From NCBI GenBank assembly GCA_948567375.1, contig OX419759.1:49442593-49506592 (forward strand): a DNA stretch of 64,000 bases, in the 5' to 3' direction. The notes beneath the pieces were generated by a model. That model saw only the letters and a program-made list of their open reading frames with translations, did no database searches and was not told where the DNA came from. Both the position numbers and the translations under genes were made by a program. The first letter of the stretch is position 1. Every line of letters starts with the position of its first letter. Positions 34,356 through 46,230 of the stretch are shown piece after piece. The stretch is from Lunularia cruciata (lineage: Eukaryota; Streptophyta; Marchantiopsida; Lunulariales; Lunulariaceae).

Positions 34356-35490
34356 CTAGAGTATTGGTCCATTTCTATAGAATATAACAAGTCCAATTGT
34401 TGATATGTAGGTCTCAGTATCTCTAGATAAATTAGCATCATTGTACTCATACAAGGCATCAATATGTTGTCCAAGAACTAGAGAACCGTGAGTTCCTACC
34501 AAGTTTGGTAGTACTTTCTTTGCTAAATCCCAATATATTGTTCTTGGGTTGACAAGATAATAGCTTAGGAGACTAACCACATAAGCAATATTGAGTCTTA
34601 TTGCATTCACCAAGTACATAAGGCTTCCAACAATGCTTCTATAGGGTCCCAAGAATAGTGCACTATCTTTTGAAGATAATTGCATCATCCTTACCTTTTT
34701 CATTGGAGAGCTAACGGGTTTGCAACCTTGTATGTTGAATCCAATTCAAATGCACTTCCCTTGGTTGAAATTAATCTCTTGGGCTTATTGATTGTGACTT
34801 ATTGAGATCCTAGAAAGAACTTGACTTTTCCTACATCTTTAACTTTGTTAAGTAATTGGTAGAGACTTCTTTAGCTTCACCATTTTTGTATTCCTACAAG
34901 TTATGAGGTTATGAAGTTATGAGCATATCATCCATGTATGGAGAAACTATGACCAACTTGTTATAGCTCTTCTTGATATACATGCACATATCACTAATGG
35001 ATTGTTGAAATTAATTAGAAATAAACCAAGAGTTGATCTCCCTATTCCATGTTAACATAGATTGCTTAAGAATGTATAATGATCAATTTAGCTTACACAC
35101 TATCTTGGGATTCTTCTCATTCTTGATTCCAAATGGTTGCTCAACATAGATCTCCTCTATAATTCTATAATTGAGAAAGGCAGTTGATAAATCCATATGA
35201 TGTGTCTCCAAGTCTTCTAATTGCCGTGAAAGAGAGAAGGCATTGGATTGCCATTAAGGAAATAATTGGAGAGAAAGTCTTGAAGTAATCAATAGCAAAC
35301 TTTCACAACAAGCCTTGATTTATAATGCTTGATTTTTAGATATTTATCTCTATTGAGTTTGAAAACCCATCTTCTTTTTATTGGCTTTTGACCTTTAGGT
35401 AACTCAGCCATTTCCAAGTATTGTTCTCTTGAACTAAAGCCAATTCTTCTATCATTGCTTGTACTTATTCTTGAGTATTTTTGCATTGAA
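34356..35490 (-). pseudogene. copia reverse transcriptase and RNase H remnant
   Basis: From the right: ELPKGQKPIKRRWVFKLN and YKSRLVVK (35486-35289), FKTFSPI, LETHHMDLSTAFLN, EEIYVEQPFGI, then YMDDML at about 34924-34940, keeping the DD. RNase H follows in the frame 34703-34356: GPYRSIVGSLMYLVNAIR, then ALYEYNDANLSRDTETYIST. The usual YSDADWAGD aspartates are partly lost. Stops separate the segments. Confidence 0.88.
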
Positions 35491-35582
35491 TGGCATCCTA
35501 ATAGGATGTTGGTTCCTTTAGCTCTTGATTTCTCTTTTTGCTTGCCATATAAGTGACCATAAAGTGCCTCTTTACCAGTCTC

Positions 35583-36830
35583 CTAACTCATGGGATATAT
35601 CTTCCCCTCAATCACACTCAAGTCACCTGACTCAATGGGCTTGCTTTCTTTTTCATCAATTTTATCTTCACTCTTTGAGTTGTTGACTAATGGTTGTGAG
35701 ATTGATGTCTCATCTTCTAGAGAGATAAATACTTCATCATTTGTTTCTTTATTACTTTCTTCATCTTCACTCCATAAGTCTAGTTCTATAGCTTTAGGAG
35801 CATCTTCAGTTAAGCTCGTAGTAGTCAAATTCCTACTTTAGAGGTAGCTTCCTCTAAGTTCTCCTGTTCAAAGGTCTAGTCCCCTTTGAATGTGTTTAAG
35901 GTGAGTACTATGCTATCTTGCACTTCTACCAGTATTTCCAAAAGGCCAATTTGTTCTCCAATTTCCATCATAACTAACTTATCCTTGAATGGAAACTCAT
36001 TCTCAATAAACTAAACATCTCTACTAAAAAGAATCCAATTGATGTCATCCAATTTTAGAAGCTTGTATGCCTTCTTATTGTTTGTGTATCCATGAAACTG
36101 CATCTTACACCTTATTGATCAAGCTTCTTTCTAGAAGGTCTCTTTTTCTTTGGAATATGAGTGATGGCTAGGCAACCAAAAGTCCATAGATGATCAAGAG
36201 ATGATTTTCTTACATGCCATGCCTCATATGGAGTCTTTCCTTTCAAGACCTTGGCTGCAGTCCTATTTGATACATAGACTCTACATGTATTGTCTCATCC
36301 CAATACTTCTTAAGGACTTTTGTGTGATCATCATAGCTTGTATCATTTCTAGTAAAGTGCAATTGACCCATTTTATGACTCCATTTTCTTGTGACTCTAT
36401 ATTTTGGTTGTTTCATGTTTCAGGTTCCATGTTCAATACCTTCAAAATGTATTCATGTCCTTGTTTAATATTAAGTGACATTATTATCCATTCTCAACAT
36501 CTTCCACACTTTTATATGGATTCATTTCAAATATTTGGCAAACTCTTGAATGTTGCACACTTTAATCTTAGTTGCAACAAGATACACTTTACAGTACCTT
36601 GACTTGTTTTTGGTGAATGTGTCAAAGTACTAATAATTTGACATAGATGGCACTTCAACTATACATCACTTGTCACAATGGATCATATCCAAAACTTCAT
36701 TTGCTCTTATAGCCACTCTTTTTAGGAAGGGGCTCCTTGTGATCTTGCTTTTGATGTAGTTATGTTGCTTTTTATGTTTAACAGCCATACCTCTTCAGGT
36801 TGGATGTTTACACCAATCATTAACTTTACA
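35583..36830 (-). pseudogene. copia integrase C-terminal part and linker
   Basis: The acidic linker (ELDLWSEDEESNKETNDEVF) lies in 35828-35583. Upstream on the minus strand, LDDINWILFSRDV and FIENEFPFKD (about 36060-35980) match the block of copia integrase where SRDVxFxE is conserved. The core catalytic region toward 36830 is too broken to place D, D and E with confidence. Confidence 0.7.
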
Positions 36831-36832
36831 AT

Positions 36833-37090
36833 CTATATGAGTCTATTGGCATCAATGTGTCCAAGTCTATGATGCCAGAATTCAACCATGTTAAACCCTT
36901 TGTTTCTAGCAATGCACATCCCATTCTCATGTTGCTTTTCAATGCAGTCTACAACATAGAGGCTGTTTCTTAGATGCCCAACCATCAAGACTTCCCTTGC
37001 AATCCCAAAAATAGCAACACACTTTTTCTTCTTGATATCAAAGTTGTGTTCCCTACTTGTAGCTGCAGAACACAAGACCATGATCATCAA
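36833..37090 (-). pseudogene. copia GAG-pre-integrase remnant
   Basis: The frame contains LRNSLYVVDCIE and then FWHHRLGHIDANRLI. This is the LYxL and WHxRLGHxxxxxL signature of the pre-integrase zinc module of copia polyproteins. It lies between the protease and integrase remnants, as expected. Confidence 0.88.
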
Positions 37091-37149
37091 TCCAAGGACA
37101 TATAGTATCTTCTAAGATATAGCAAGAGTCTCTCTTGTTGACCCTAGTT

Positions 37150-37750
37150 TGGATCTGAACTCTCCATTGAGTTCTGCATGTAGATTTTGTACACCGGCAC
37201 CAATAATGATCATTGGGCTTTCTAGCCTCTATATATCATACAAGAAAGAAGAATTCATGGTCACATAGTTTGTGTTGCTTTAATCAATAATCCAATGGTT
37301 ATCATTAGTTGTATCAACAATAGAGCCATCATGCTCTACTACATACTACTTTTGTTTTAGTTCTTTTCTATGTGGTATCTTTTTGAGTGTCCTAATTGGC
37401 ACACCATCTACATCTACATCTATCTTTAGACTTGTTACACTTTTTCTTTATGTCAAATGCTTCACCTTCTTTTGCAGACTTAGTCTACAAAAGTCTGCAA
37501 GAATTTTAAGTCTAAGTCATCTAAGTCTAAAAAAGCTTCCCCTCCAATCTTGGGAACTTTAGCTTCTTCTTTGCTAAAATATCATGGGCTTCCAAGCTCT
37601 CATAAAGCTTGCAAATCTTATTCACTACACCTTATTTGGGTTCTGCCAAATGCAACAATGAGTTAGATCCCATCTCATACTTCTTTGGCAAGTTTGATGT
37701 AAGCACTATCACTTGACCCATATTGCCTAGATCTACTCTAGAAGAAAAGT
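37150..37750 (-). pseudogene. copia protease and distal gag remnant
   Basis: The minus strand near 37312-37280 reads NHWIID, a stop, then SNTNYVTMNSS. The usual form is WIxDSGAxxHMT, so the active-site triplet is destroyed. Further upstream (about 37735-37620) GQVIVLTSNLPKKYEM and SNSLLHLAE match the LLxSLPxxY region of copia gag. An RCRWC-containing stretch near 37420 may be a decayed zinc knuckle. Confidence 0.7.
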
Positions 37751-38179
37751 TAGCAAAGGCTAATAAGTTCATAAAATAAGCCAAATATAAATAGGAATTC
37801 TAAGAATATTCTAAAAGCATCTAAGAAGCTTCTTGGTCAAATGTTCTAGAAGCTTTTTGGAAACTTCTTAGAGGGATGTTTCTAGATACCTTCCAAGGAT
37901 TGGATAACTTGCACATGAATTTCACAAATAGCTTAGCTTGTATGCAAGGTAGGTGGCTTCTAGGAGGAAGTTTCCTTGGCAACTTCTTGGGTAACTTAGC
38001 TCACATTCCAAGAAGGCGGTTTTGAGAGGGAAGCTTCTCAAGAGCCTTGTGTTGCTTTGCTATAAATACCAAAGCCCAAGCTCATACTATGCATTCAAAT
38101 TTTCCCTCACTTGAGCATTTCCAATGTGACTTCTCTATTCTGATCTCCATTCTATTATTCTTCTCATTAGTCTTATACA
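37750..38179 (+). repeat. lone LTR of the gypsy family inside copia gag
   Basis: This aligns with the gypsy 5' LTR (20060-20455): AGGAATTCTAAGAATATTCT, AAGAAGCTTCTTGGT, CTTGGGTAACTTAGC, CTTCTCAAGAGCCTTGTG, CTATAAATACCAAAGCC, and the end CTTATACA. No internal gypsy sequence adjoins, so it is a solo LTR produced by recombination. The right end is clear at 38179; the left end is uncertain by about 30 bases and no duplication was assigned. Confidence 0.8.
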
Positions 38180-38700
38180 TTAACAATGTAATCAATGAAA
38201 CTTCCTAATCACTCATAAAGATACTAGCCAACTCCTTCCATAGGCCACCAAAGATTGATAAGTTGATTCCAACAAGAGACATATTGAAGTGTGTGCCTCT
38301 CTATTTTTCTCATCCCATAATGCAAGCACAACTTTGCTTGCTTCTTCAGATCTAGACCTGAAGGTTGCCTTTGGATCCACCATATCCCATATGTTCTTTC
38401 TTTGGAGTAAAAGCTTAATATCAGTGGCCATATTGTATAGTTCCAACCATTAACTTTGGTATGTTGAATTTTTTACCTCTAAAATTAGCAATTCCAACCA
38501 GATGATAATGTAGCTTCCATCTTCAGATTGGCAAAAGCTTCCTCATCAATTCCTAACTTGAAGCCTCTTCCATCTGAGCATAGCCACTTTCTTTAGCATA
38601 GGACATAGTTTCCTCCATGAGCTCAACTTCTTTCTCCAAGAGATCTCTAATCTTTGAAGTTCTTTTCCCAACCATTCTTCTCCAACTTGAGAAAATAGAG
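38180..38700 (-). pseudogene. copia gag N-terminal remnant
   Basis: Near 38455 the minus strand encodes the KVNGWNY block (usual KFNGxNYxxW). A frame change then leads to YNMATDIKLLLQRKNIWDMV and ALWDEKNREAHTSICL (38446-38213), matching the LxxxxxWxxV and WxxxDxxAxxxI blocks of copia gag. The rest of gag lies beyond the lone LTR. Confidence 0.8.
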
Positions 38701-38797
38701 GCTCAACAACTTCACTAAGACAAAAAATCTAAGCGCACCAAAGAGATCATTAGGTAGAACTTGAGTGTCTTGTTATGCTAGTATTTTATGTGCCCAT

Positions 38798-38813
38798 AAC
38801 CTTTGAAGGCTAT
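38798..38813 (-). promoter_or_regulatory. probable copia primer-binding site
   Basis: Just inside the 5' LTR the minus strand reads AAAGGTTATGGGCACA. Its position is right for a primer-binding site, but the match to the common initiator tRNA-Met site is poor, so the primer tRNA is not identified. Confidence 0.4.
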
Positions 38814-39308
38814 TAATAGTGGGTATAGTTGTTAACCACCACAAATTTAAGTTGGGTAACATAGAGGATGGCAATGTCCTATGCCACTGATATTTGACAT
38901 GTGCCTTAGATGGGAAATTATAAATTGACTTATCTTGCTTATGGCAAACTTGCCAATCTATATAAGGTGTCTACCACAAAGCTTTAAGTAGTTAAACTAC
39001 ACTCTCTTAGCTATACTACTACCTTGCCATTGAAGGAACTTCCTAAGTGATGCAACTTAGATTGCCATATGACGGCTCAAGTGAACCTCTATAGGTTCTT
39101 TGTAGAATGTTCTTGTAACTTCTCTAAAACCCTTCAAAACCTTCCCCATACCTTCTGGAAACTTCTAGAAACATGTCACATTCCTCAATTTTTGAGAAAA
39201 TTCTCTAGCCATTAGTAGCTATTACAACTATTAATAGTTGTCTCTTCCACTTTTCACAAGAAAAAAAGCTTGCTTTAGTTCAGAGGTCTAGACAGAACTC
39301 CTCTAAAA
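38814..39308 (-). repeat. copia 5' LTR
   Basis: This is the direct repeat of 33436-33963. Its outer end has decayed (CTCTAAAA where the partner reads CTCCAACA on the plus strand). The following ATTTA is the right target-site duplication. Confidence 0.88.
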
Positions 39309-40350
39309 ATTTACTATGGCACTCTTGTTTTGTTTAGGTTTACCATATCTTGTACTTCTAGTGCTATGAAACAATGCAGTTGCGGATCTTCATATAACAC
39401 ACATGGCATACACATTTTACCATATGCCATATGTGGAGAGTAAACTAAAGTTCATAACACCATCCAAGATACAATAGCATAAACCATGTGATCTACACAG
39501 TCGTAAGTACATATTGAGTGATGGGTGGATCTGCTTGTACCATCTCCTTAGAGTGTGAACCAATATGGTTACATTCACATAAGGACAATATAACTTTTTT
39601 GATGTGGTGGTTGAAACACTCTATGAGCTAAGTCATGGGCACAAGCCAGCTACAAGGGAACCATAGCTTTCATTGCTACTAAGGAGAAGGGGTACTATTA
39701 CTCACCAAAGCTATCCTTTCATACCTTTGAACATTTTGTTGTGTAGATTTTAGGCATCTTCATCAGCAATTCAATGGTCTCCTTTAAGAGGCAGCATGGG
39801 TGGAAGAGACCACACTGGAAAGTCAAGTTTGGGCTTTGCAATTCTTGAATATAATAGTTTTTCACATGGGTTGACTAATGACTCTTTTTAAAGAAGAGGA
39901 GCTCTGGTGGTCTCTCCAACCATGCTCACTTCATATTTTAGACAAAGAGTTTTGTCACTTTACAACACTCTCAAGTATTATGCCTTCATAGATGGGTGGT
40001 GGCAGTAGAAGCACCCATCACATCTAGGATCCTTCCTCCCCTTTCACCAAATATACCATTTGAGGACCTATATCACATAATTCAGCTGTAGGTTACTTTG
40101 TTTCTTGTTTGGCATGTGCCATAGTTTTGCATTGGATTTTAGCCCTTTTTCTTTGGATCTTGCGCTCATTATCCCATTTTGCATTTTTTTTGCCTTGTAC
40201 TGCTTTTTCTTTTGGGATATTACTTGGACTTTTGAGCTGTGCCCCTTATTCTATAGGAGATTGGAGCCATGATTTTTTGTTGCAGTGTAAGGTTTTTTAT
40301 TCTTCAAGCAATCATTACTATTAAAAGCTATAATTAAGTGATCAAACCAA
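39309..40350 (+). pseudogene. LINE copy 7, right part
   Basis: Homology resumes with TTTACTATGGCACTCTTG, as in the uninterrupted copies. It continues through the region with cysteine-motif remnants (39370-39440) and a decayed DIVxF-DG-DV block (39550-39640). The frame end is followed by 3' sequence matching LINE copy 3 (39900-40330 against 14640-15110), including a GAGGACCTATATCACATAAT-like block. It ends near 40350. Confidence 0.7.
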
Positions 40351-42053
40351 GGTCCACCAAGTCATAAGTGAGACTCTTTTTTCCTGTTGAACTTACCATA
40401 AACTTTCTCGCTTGCACGGTCACATAAGATGCTCTTTTGTACGTAAAGAAAGTACTATAATTGGTCACCCCATATAGAAGTTAAAACACTTACTTAAAAG
40501 CCAAACTTTTAGGAAAATTCATAAACTCATAAACTTCATAAACTCTTTCTTATGGTCCACGAGTCACAATTGAGACATTTTTAACCGTTGAACTTATTAT
40601 GAAATTCCTCGCTTTCGTAAAGAAAGTACAATAATTAGGCACCCATTTTAGAAGTTAAAACATTTACTTAAAAGCCAATATACAAGTCACTTTTAAGAAT
40701 ATTGAAATTGAATTTTTCGATTCGGCATTTCTCCAAACGAACAACACTCAATTTTACATTAGTGGTCAATTTACTTCAGTACACAAATCCATTGATGTGT
40801 GGATTGGGAAATCAATATACCTGATGTATACCGGAGGGAGTGGGGGCAACCGCGAAGAAGAGAGAAGAGGAACCTGAGAGAAACCTTTTTCTTCAATGTG
40901 TGCATTAGATTATATGTTATAAGCGTTACAAGTACTACAATAGTTGGCGTAATAATAGAAAATATTCCCATATTTTATTTTAGAGTTTGACTTCATACTA
41001 GTTCTACATAAATTCTTGATGAATGAGTAAGCACAATCATTCGAATCATATCACGTTTTTTTGGACACACGTTCAAGTTAATGCATGCATCTACAATACG
41101 CAGAAATCTTGTTTCTTGGAGACTGGTTTTCATCCTACTTATCTCGGTACAATCATACGTCAAGTCATCACCGCTCAATCAAATATAATATGACATGATC
41201 CTAACCAGTTCACAGAAGATTTTGGTCGGTAGGGTGTTTTGTTTCCAAAAACAACGAAGAAAAATGTGAGGGTTTATGAGTAGGTCTTCAAAGTTTGAAA
41301 TCCTGACTGATCTTTATGCTGCAACCGGACTCCATACCAAGTCAAAACTCAATTAGATATGGTGTTCATGATTTACGACAAAACAACATTAAATATCGTC
41401 TGATTTACCTAATCGTCACGTAGTCACCCTCGGACCTTCCGTATTCATATGTCCGGTTTTGATGAGTCTTTTTTCCTCTACAAAAATTACTCAATAAGCG
41501 CATTGTGTTGTTGTGAAGGACACTCATGTTGCGGTTGTCTTTTTTCGTTGGTATATTGGAAAAACATTAAAAGATTTCCATGACTCTAAAGCACATACGG
41601 TGTACAATTGACAATAAGTAACACGGATACACACGATATGGTGGCCATTACTTGAGTTTGCAGTACAAATAGATGTTTGCAGCCCAAGTATTCTTTGTGA
41701 TGAATTCAATCTGGAGTCTTTGATATCGGATAGCCTTCTTAATTATATATTGAATTCACACTCACAGTTGCTCAAGTTACCTACGGTAGCCCGGGTGATC
41801 AAGAAACTAGTACGCTTGTTGATTGCCTCCTTAATTGAATGCAGATCGATTTTGTTGTGCTATGTTATGTTCAGATTTTTGTCATTACTCTTGGTTTTTA
41901 TAATAAGCTTCAGCTTTATTCGCAACCTTCAAAAGAAAAAAGAAGTAAGCGGTAAATCTAATCTACATCCCACATTTATGTGAACTCAAATGAGTGAAGT
42001 AAAACTATCTTCTAGAAATTAGAATTAGTTGTTTTGAGATAGGTTGTTGAATG
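40351..42053. other. no gene recognised; CpG-richer unique DNA
   Basis: From here CpG becomes visibly more frequent than in the first 40 kb. Small frames at 40771-41178 and 41524-41983 have no known motif. The only clear structure is the duplication at 40373-40690. Confidence 0.5.
40373..40690. repeat. imperfect direct repeat
   Basis: TGTTGAACTTACCATAAACT (about 40385) and CGTTGAACTTATTATGAAAT (about 40586) head two related blocks. Both continue through CTCGCTT, GTAAAGAAAGTAC, ATAATT, GCACCC or TCACCC, and AGAAGTTAAAACA then TTACTTAAAAGCCAA. The spacing is about 200 bp, and indels show it is old. Confidence 0.8.
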
Positions 42054-42125
42054 GACCATCTTAGATCAAAGAGTAAAAAGGTGACCCCGTAGAACACATG
42101 AAGGATGGGAAGACCATCTTAGATC
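42054..42125 (-). repeat. R repeat copy with 14-bp flanking duplication
   Basis: The R insert (42068-42111) contains AAGGTGACCCCGTAGAACAC and ATGAAGGATGGG. It is flanked by the perfect 14-bp repeats GACCATCTTAGATC at 42054-42067 and 42112-42125. The R sense strand is minus. Constant R terminus on one side, truncation on the other and a 14-bp duplication are typical of a 5'-truncated LINE insertion. Confidence 0.85.
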
Positions 42126-42945
42126 CAGAACTTCAATTTACAAGAGTCACCGACCTACCGCAATTTTCATATTTGTCGTGCATATATACATTGCTACACA
42201 ACATACATCGTTGTCAACATCATACACTATAGAAACACAACTCACACATAAATCATACATACACTCTAAAGTGCCACAATAATCAGATTGTTTAACACTC
42301 TCGATTCAACTCAACTCAGATCAGTACTTGATCTATCACTCTATAAACTGTCAACAATTGAGCACTGATTACAGTCAAGCCACACCCACTCTAGCTAAGA
42401 GAATCCAAGTGATGCTCACTGGCCTCTGTCCACCATAACCAGGAACTCGAAGGCTCAACATCAGAGAAGTGAGCTCTTTGGAGCTGCAATTCAAAAGTAT
42501 ACCCCTGGACTCAAGCTAGGTCTGAAACCCTAACGGTCCCACTGACTGCACACTCGACACTGCAAATGGTGCAAAGTGACGGTGGGCTCCATGGTGAAAT
42601 CAGTACCCCAAAGACAAAATCTGACCGTCGGAAAGTAGTCTATGGGAAACTGCTGAAATACCTCTAACTACTATCACTGCAATTCCAATGTCCGAGCAAT
42701 CTAGATGCAACACTACAAATGGCATGACATATTGTAAGTTGTCGGATCATCTTTAGCTTTAAGAGAAGAGAAGAATAACATAGGATAGCAAAGAGGATGA
42801 AAAGGCCACATCCATCCTTACAAGAGAAGCCTAAAAGTGCCAAAACAAACCCAAGCAGTTCAAGCATAACATTCAATCATTCATAGCATTCTATACTAAT
42901 GTATTTTAGATATTGCAATCTTCTAAAGCAATTGGCTTACACAAT
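42126..42945. other. no gene recognised
   Basis: The stretch is moderately CpG-containing, with no coding motif. The minus frame 42664-42876 is hydrophobic but short and unsupported. The LINE fragment that follows begins somewhere after 42900. Confidence 0.4.
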
Positions 42946-42949
42946 ATTA

Positions 42950-43235
42950 GCTATAGAGTACCAAAAATCTTATATCAATCAATCTCTTATATATGTAGAT
43001 AGATCTTGCATCTTCTATAGATCACATTAGCTAGTACTTTTGTGGAGCAATGGATACACCTACCTAAAGTAAATTATAATAAAGTAATAATGATAATTTT
43101 GTGTCTAGTAAACTCTTGTATAATCCTTATAAATATATCAAACTCCAATAGCCATAGCTCCATATAATTTTTCATTCCTCTACATTTAGAGGAACAAAGG
43201 GGTAACTTTTCTACATAATTTTTTATAGATAGACC
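42950..43235 (-). pseudogene. LINE copy 8: short C-terminal fragment, minus strand
   Basis: The minus strand carries the region after the C-terminal domain: plus-strand text CCATAGCTCCATATAA then GAGGAACAAAGGGGTAA is the reverse of copy 2 at 11690-11735 and resembles 51280-51320 and 17640-17670. No frame remains. Confidence 0.55.
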
Positions 43236-43249
43236 ACTTTCTTAGGTTT

Positions 43250-45430
43250 CTCCCTCTTTTTTCTTTGGCAGTGTACCTTGCTTTTGGTCTAAGATATCCC
43301 AAAGCTACATATTTATTTGGTATTTTATGTCTCCTTTCCCTTTTAGAGAAGACTTTGAGGATTCACTTGCTTGCTAATGGAGATATCTTGCTATGTTTAG
43401 TCTCACATACTATTTTTTCCGATTTTAAAGTCATTTCTAGTACATTTGTTCTTAGATCAACTTGTTATAGCTAATCATGGAGATTTTGATACGGTTCTTA
43501 TGCAATCAAAATATTCTTGAAACTTTATTTAACATCCAAGTAGATATTTCACATACACCCAGTGCCATCTTCTTTTAGTGATTTTGCACTTTTTTTGGGC
43601 AAAAATCATATTCATTCCTTTGTTGCATCTATGCATACTATTTATTGCATGGAGTTTCTTCTATTATGCAACCATCTGACTACACACAAAATTAAGCTAA
43701 CTTGAATTTAGCATGTCCATCTGCTATGCAGATCCTTTATGTAGACCTTTGTTTACATAACTCACTTCAATACTTTGAGACAAGTAGTAGTTTCTATCTT
43801 ACACTTTACTTTGCTTTTAGACAATAATTATATATTGGGTTCTTTAGAGGCTTCTATAAGCTTACATGTATGTATAAGCATATAAGCTTATTTTTTCTTT
43901 TAAGATTTTTCGAGAAAGCTTAGGTATACAAGTCTAGACTTATGCTAGGATTAGAATCTACAAGTGGTCTTTACTCTTTCAAATTGTTCCTTGGAGATTC
44001 AACTTCTAATAGGAAACTTGAGTGTTCTTGTTTACACTCTAATAAGAATGGATGATTTTTGTAACTCCTACTTGATCTAGGCCATTACCTATCCTCTTAA
44101 CTCTCCCATTTGGAGAATATACATATGACTTACTCCAATTTGACAAGTTATGTGCCTATAGCCTCTAACAAGGACCTATCCATCTTGCCACAAATTTCTT
44201 CTTGTTGCATCGATATATTTCTTATAGTACTATGTCATACCTTCTCTACTTAAGAAATGCCACGTATGCTTCCATAGCTCTCAAGTGGTCTAGGTTACAA
44301 ACAACTCTCCGTATAATCTTAGCACGATATAGTTGTATACAATTTTTGACTACAGTATCATCATCTTTCTTATTATCATCTTTGTGGATCTTAATGGCAC
44401 CCTTATTAGTTGATAGGTTTTTAGAACACGGTCATTCTTTTCTTCTTTCTTTCTTGTACCCAATTTGATAATAAACTAAAAAATAATTAATCATTAATCA
44501 TATCTTTTTTCTTAATATTTATTACTAATTCAAGATCTTTTATTGATCCAAGCTTGTATTGACTTCATAAAATTCTAAACTTAATTGATTTAGGTGAAAC
44601 TTGTTGAGCATATGCATTCTCAAATTGTTACAATCCTCACTAATATACATAATATGCATGTTCTTAATAATACTCAATACTCAATTCTCTTATGTGGAGG
44701 AAGAGATTTGAAAGGATACTCTGTACTTCTCTTTTAAAGGAGGACTTATGTATCTCCTTTTAAGGAATTCACTACAATTCTATATCTACGTTAGGTTAAT
44801 CGTATCTATCTTTTTTGGATCTATTAAATTATTGTTTTACCTCTATTCTTCTTCTTTGATTCAGGAACTGTGTATCTCTTTAAAGAGTTCACTACCCTTT
44901 TCCATTTATGTTTAGGTTAATCATATCCAATGCTTTTGCAAATCTCTATATGAAATAAGGTATACATATTTTGCAATGTGAAATGTAGAGTACAATTGAG
45001 TTCACGATACTAGTAGAGATAAGTGGAACACATCCCATTGTTTATATGTTTAATATAGATTGAATGGTAGTTTGACTTGCATAGTTCATCTTCTATGAGG
45101 AGGGTGAGAATGAACACATCTCATAGTCTATACGTTCTTAAGTATAGATTGCGTGGTGGTAAAATCTATCTCCTTTGAAGGTGAGAATGGATAAATGAGT
45201 TTAAATAACATGAGATGCACCTTGCTTGATAAGATTGCAGCGAACCTCCTCCAAAGCACAAATCCCTTCAGCAGAGGTAGCAACGTAGGTAGCGTAGCAT
45301 GACCATTGGCACTAAGGATAAGGAAAAGCACTATACACCAAGATTAGTCTCAGATGCCTTGGTACTCTTGGCGCTAGAGATTTTTATCATCAAAATATCA
45401 TTTTGATGGTCTTCTTGGAAAGACAATAAG
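43250..45430 (+). pseudogene. LINE copy 9: decayed RT and C-terminal domain
   Basis: Motif C has decayed to LLDNNYILGSLE near 43815-43850, corresponding to DDTHILGPLED of copy 6. The thumb-like GIQVQT-type block follows near 43925. From 44060 the sequence matches copies 7 and 11, and RKF-, GGGRDLKGYS- and FKEFTT-like traces continue to 44800. The final part (45200-45430) keeps GCATGACCATTGGCACTAAG and ATCATTTTGATGGTCTTC, as in copies 3 and 6. No long frame survives. Confidence 0.6.
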
Positions 45431-46230
45431 AGGAACTTTGCTAAAGAGAGACATTGTTGCAATTTCCAAAACCATACTCCTCATATCTTTCACAAAGAGA
45501 CTTCAACCACACGATAACACACTTGGATATTGGGTCTACATAAGTATCCTTGGTTATTGTGAGCTATACACTAGTGAGCCCCTTCGCATTGGTGACATTC
45601 CCGTCCATCCTATTAAATAAATTAGATATAAAGTACCCTATTGTACACTTGTAAAACTACACTTTATCGAACGATTATCAGCTTAATTATTCAAATAAAA
45701 TTTATTTGCATTAAAGCTTGTGCGTTTGCAAATAATTTTTGTCTCTTTCAGTGTCCTGTATTTTATTATTTCGTTTTACTTCAGATATACAATTGTGGCT
45801 CGGATATGTTGTAGGACTGTCGTCTCACATTGACTGGATCAGTACCAATCCTGAATCCTCTCATCGACGTATCACAGAATAGCTTTTATTGACGTGGGCC
45901 CTGAGATCCAGGTGTCTAGAGTTGAATTTATAGTGCAACCATGCAGACGAGCTGTGACGCGTATTGCTGTCATGGCTTGATTTCTCGATCGAGAGTAGGT
46001 TTTCAGCGTCAGTTGATGTTTGCTTCAGGAAACTGCAAACTCAAAGAGCCCGTTCCACTCGTCGAAGCGATTTGATTCAAAGTTGACTTTAAACATCTCA
46101 TGCGGGCTTTGCGGTTTTATCTTGCCCTCGGCCCCAGGGATGTATCGAGCTTTTCCCGTAGTTTGTAAAGGTGCAACTTGTAAACCGTTTCCTTTGCAGT
46201 ATCGACGACTTTGTCGCAGAAGATGATATG
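45431..46230. other. no gene recognised
   Basis: Overlapping frames on both strands at 46020-46312 look balanced for GC but show no motif. CpG is common. Nothing else is supported. Confidence 0.45.

Larger units (their letters stand above)
33436..39308 (-). mobile_element. decayed Ty1/copia LTR retrotransposon
   Basis: This element has two direct LTRs (33436-33963 and 38814-39308) with minus-strand gag, protease, integrase, reverse transcriptase and RNase H remnants between them, in copia order. In its own orientation the LTR begins TGTTGGAGG, the usual copia start, preceded by the polypurine tract GCTTGAGGGGAAATA. The two LTRs differ at many positions, so the insertion is old. A lone gypsy LTR interrupts its gag. 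A 4-of-5 matching duplication flanks it. Confidence 0.92.
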
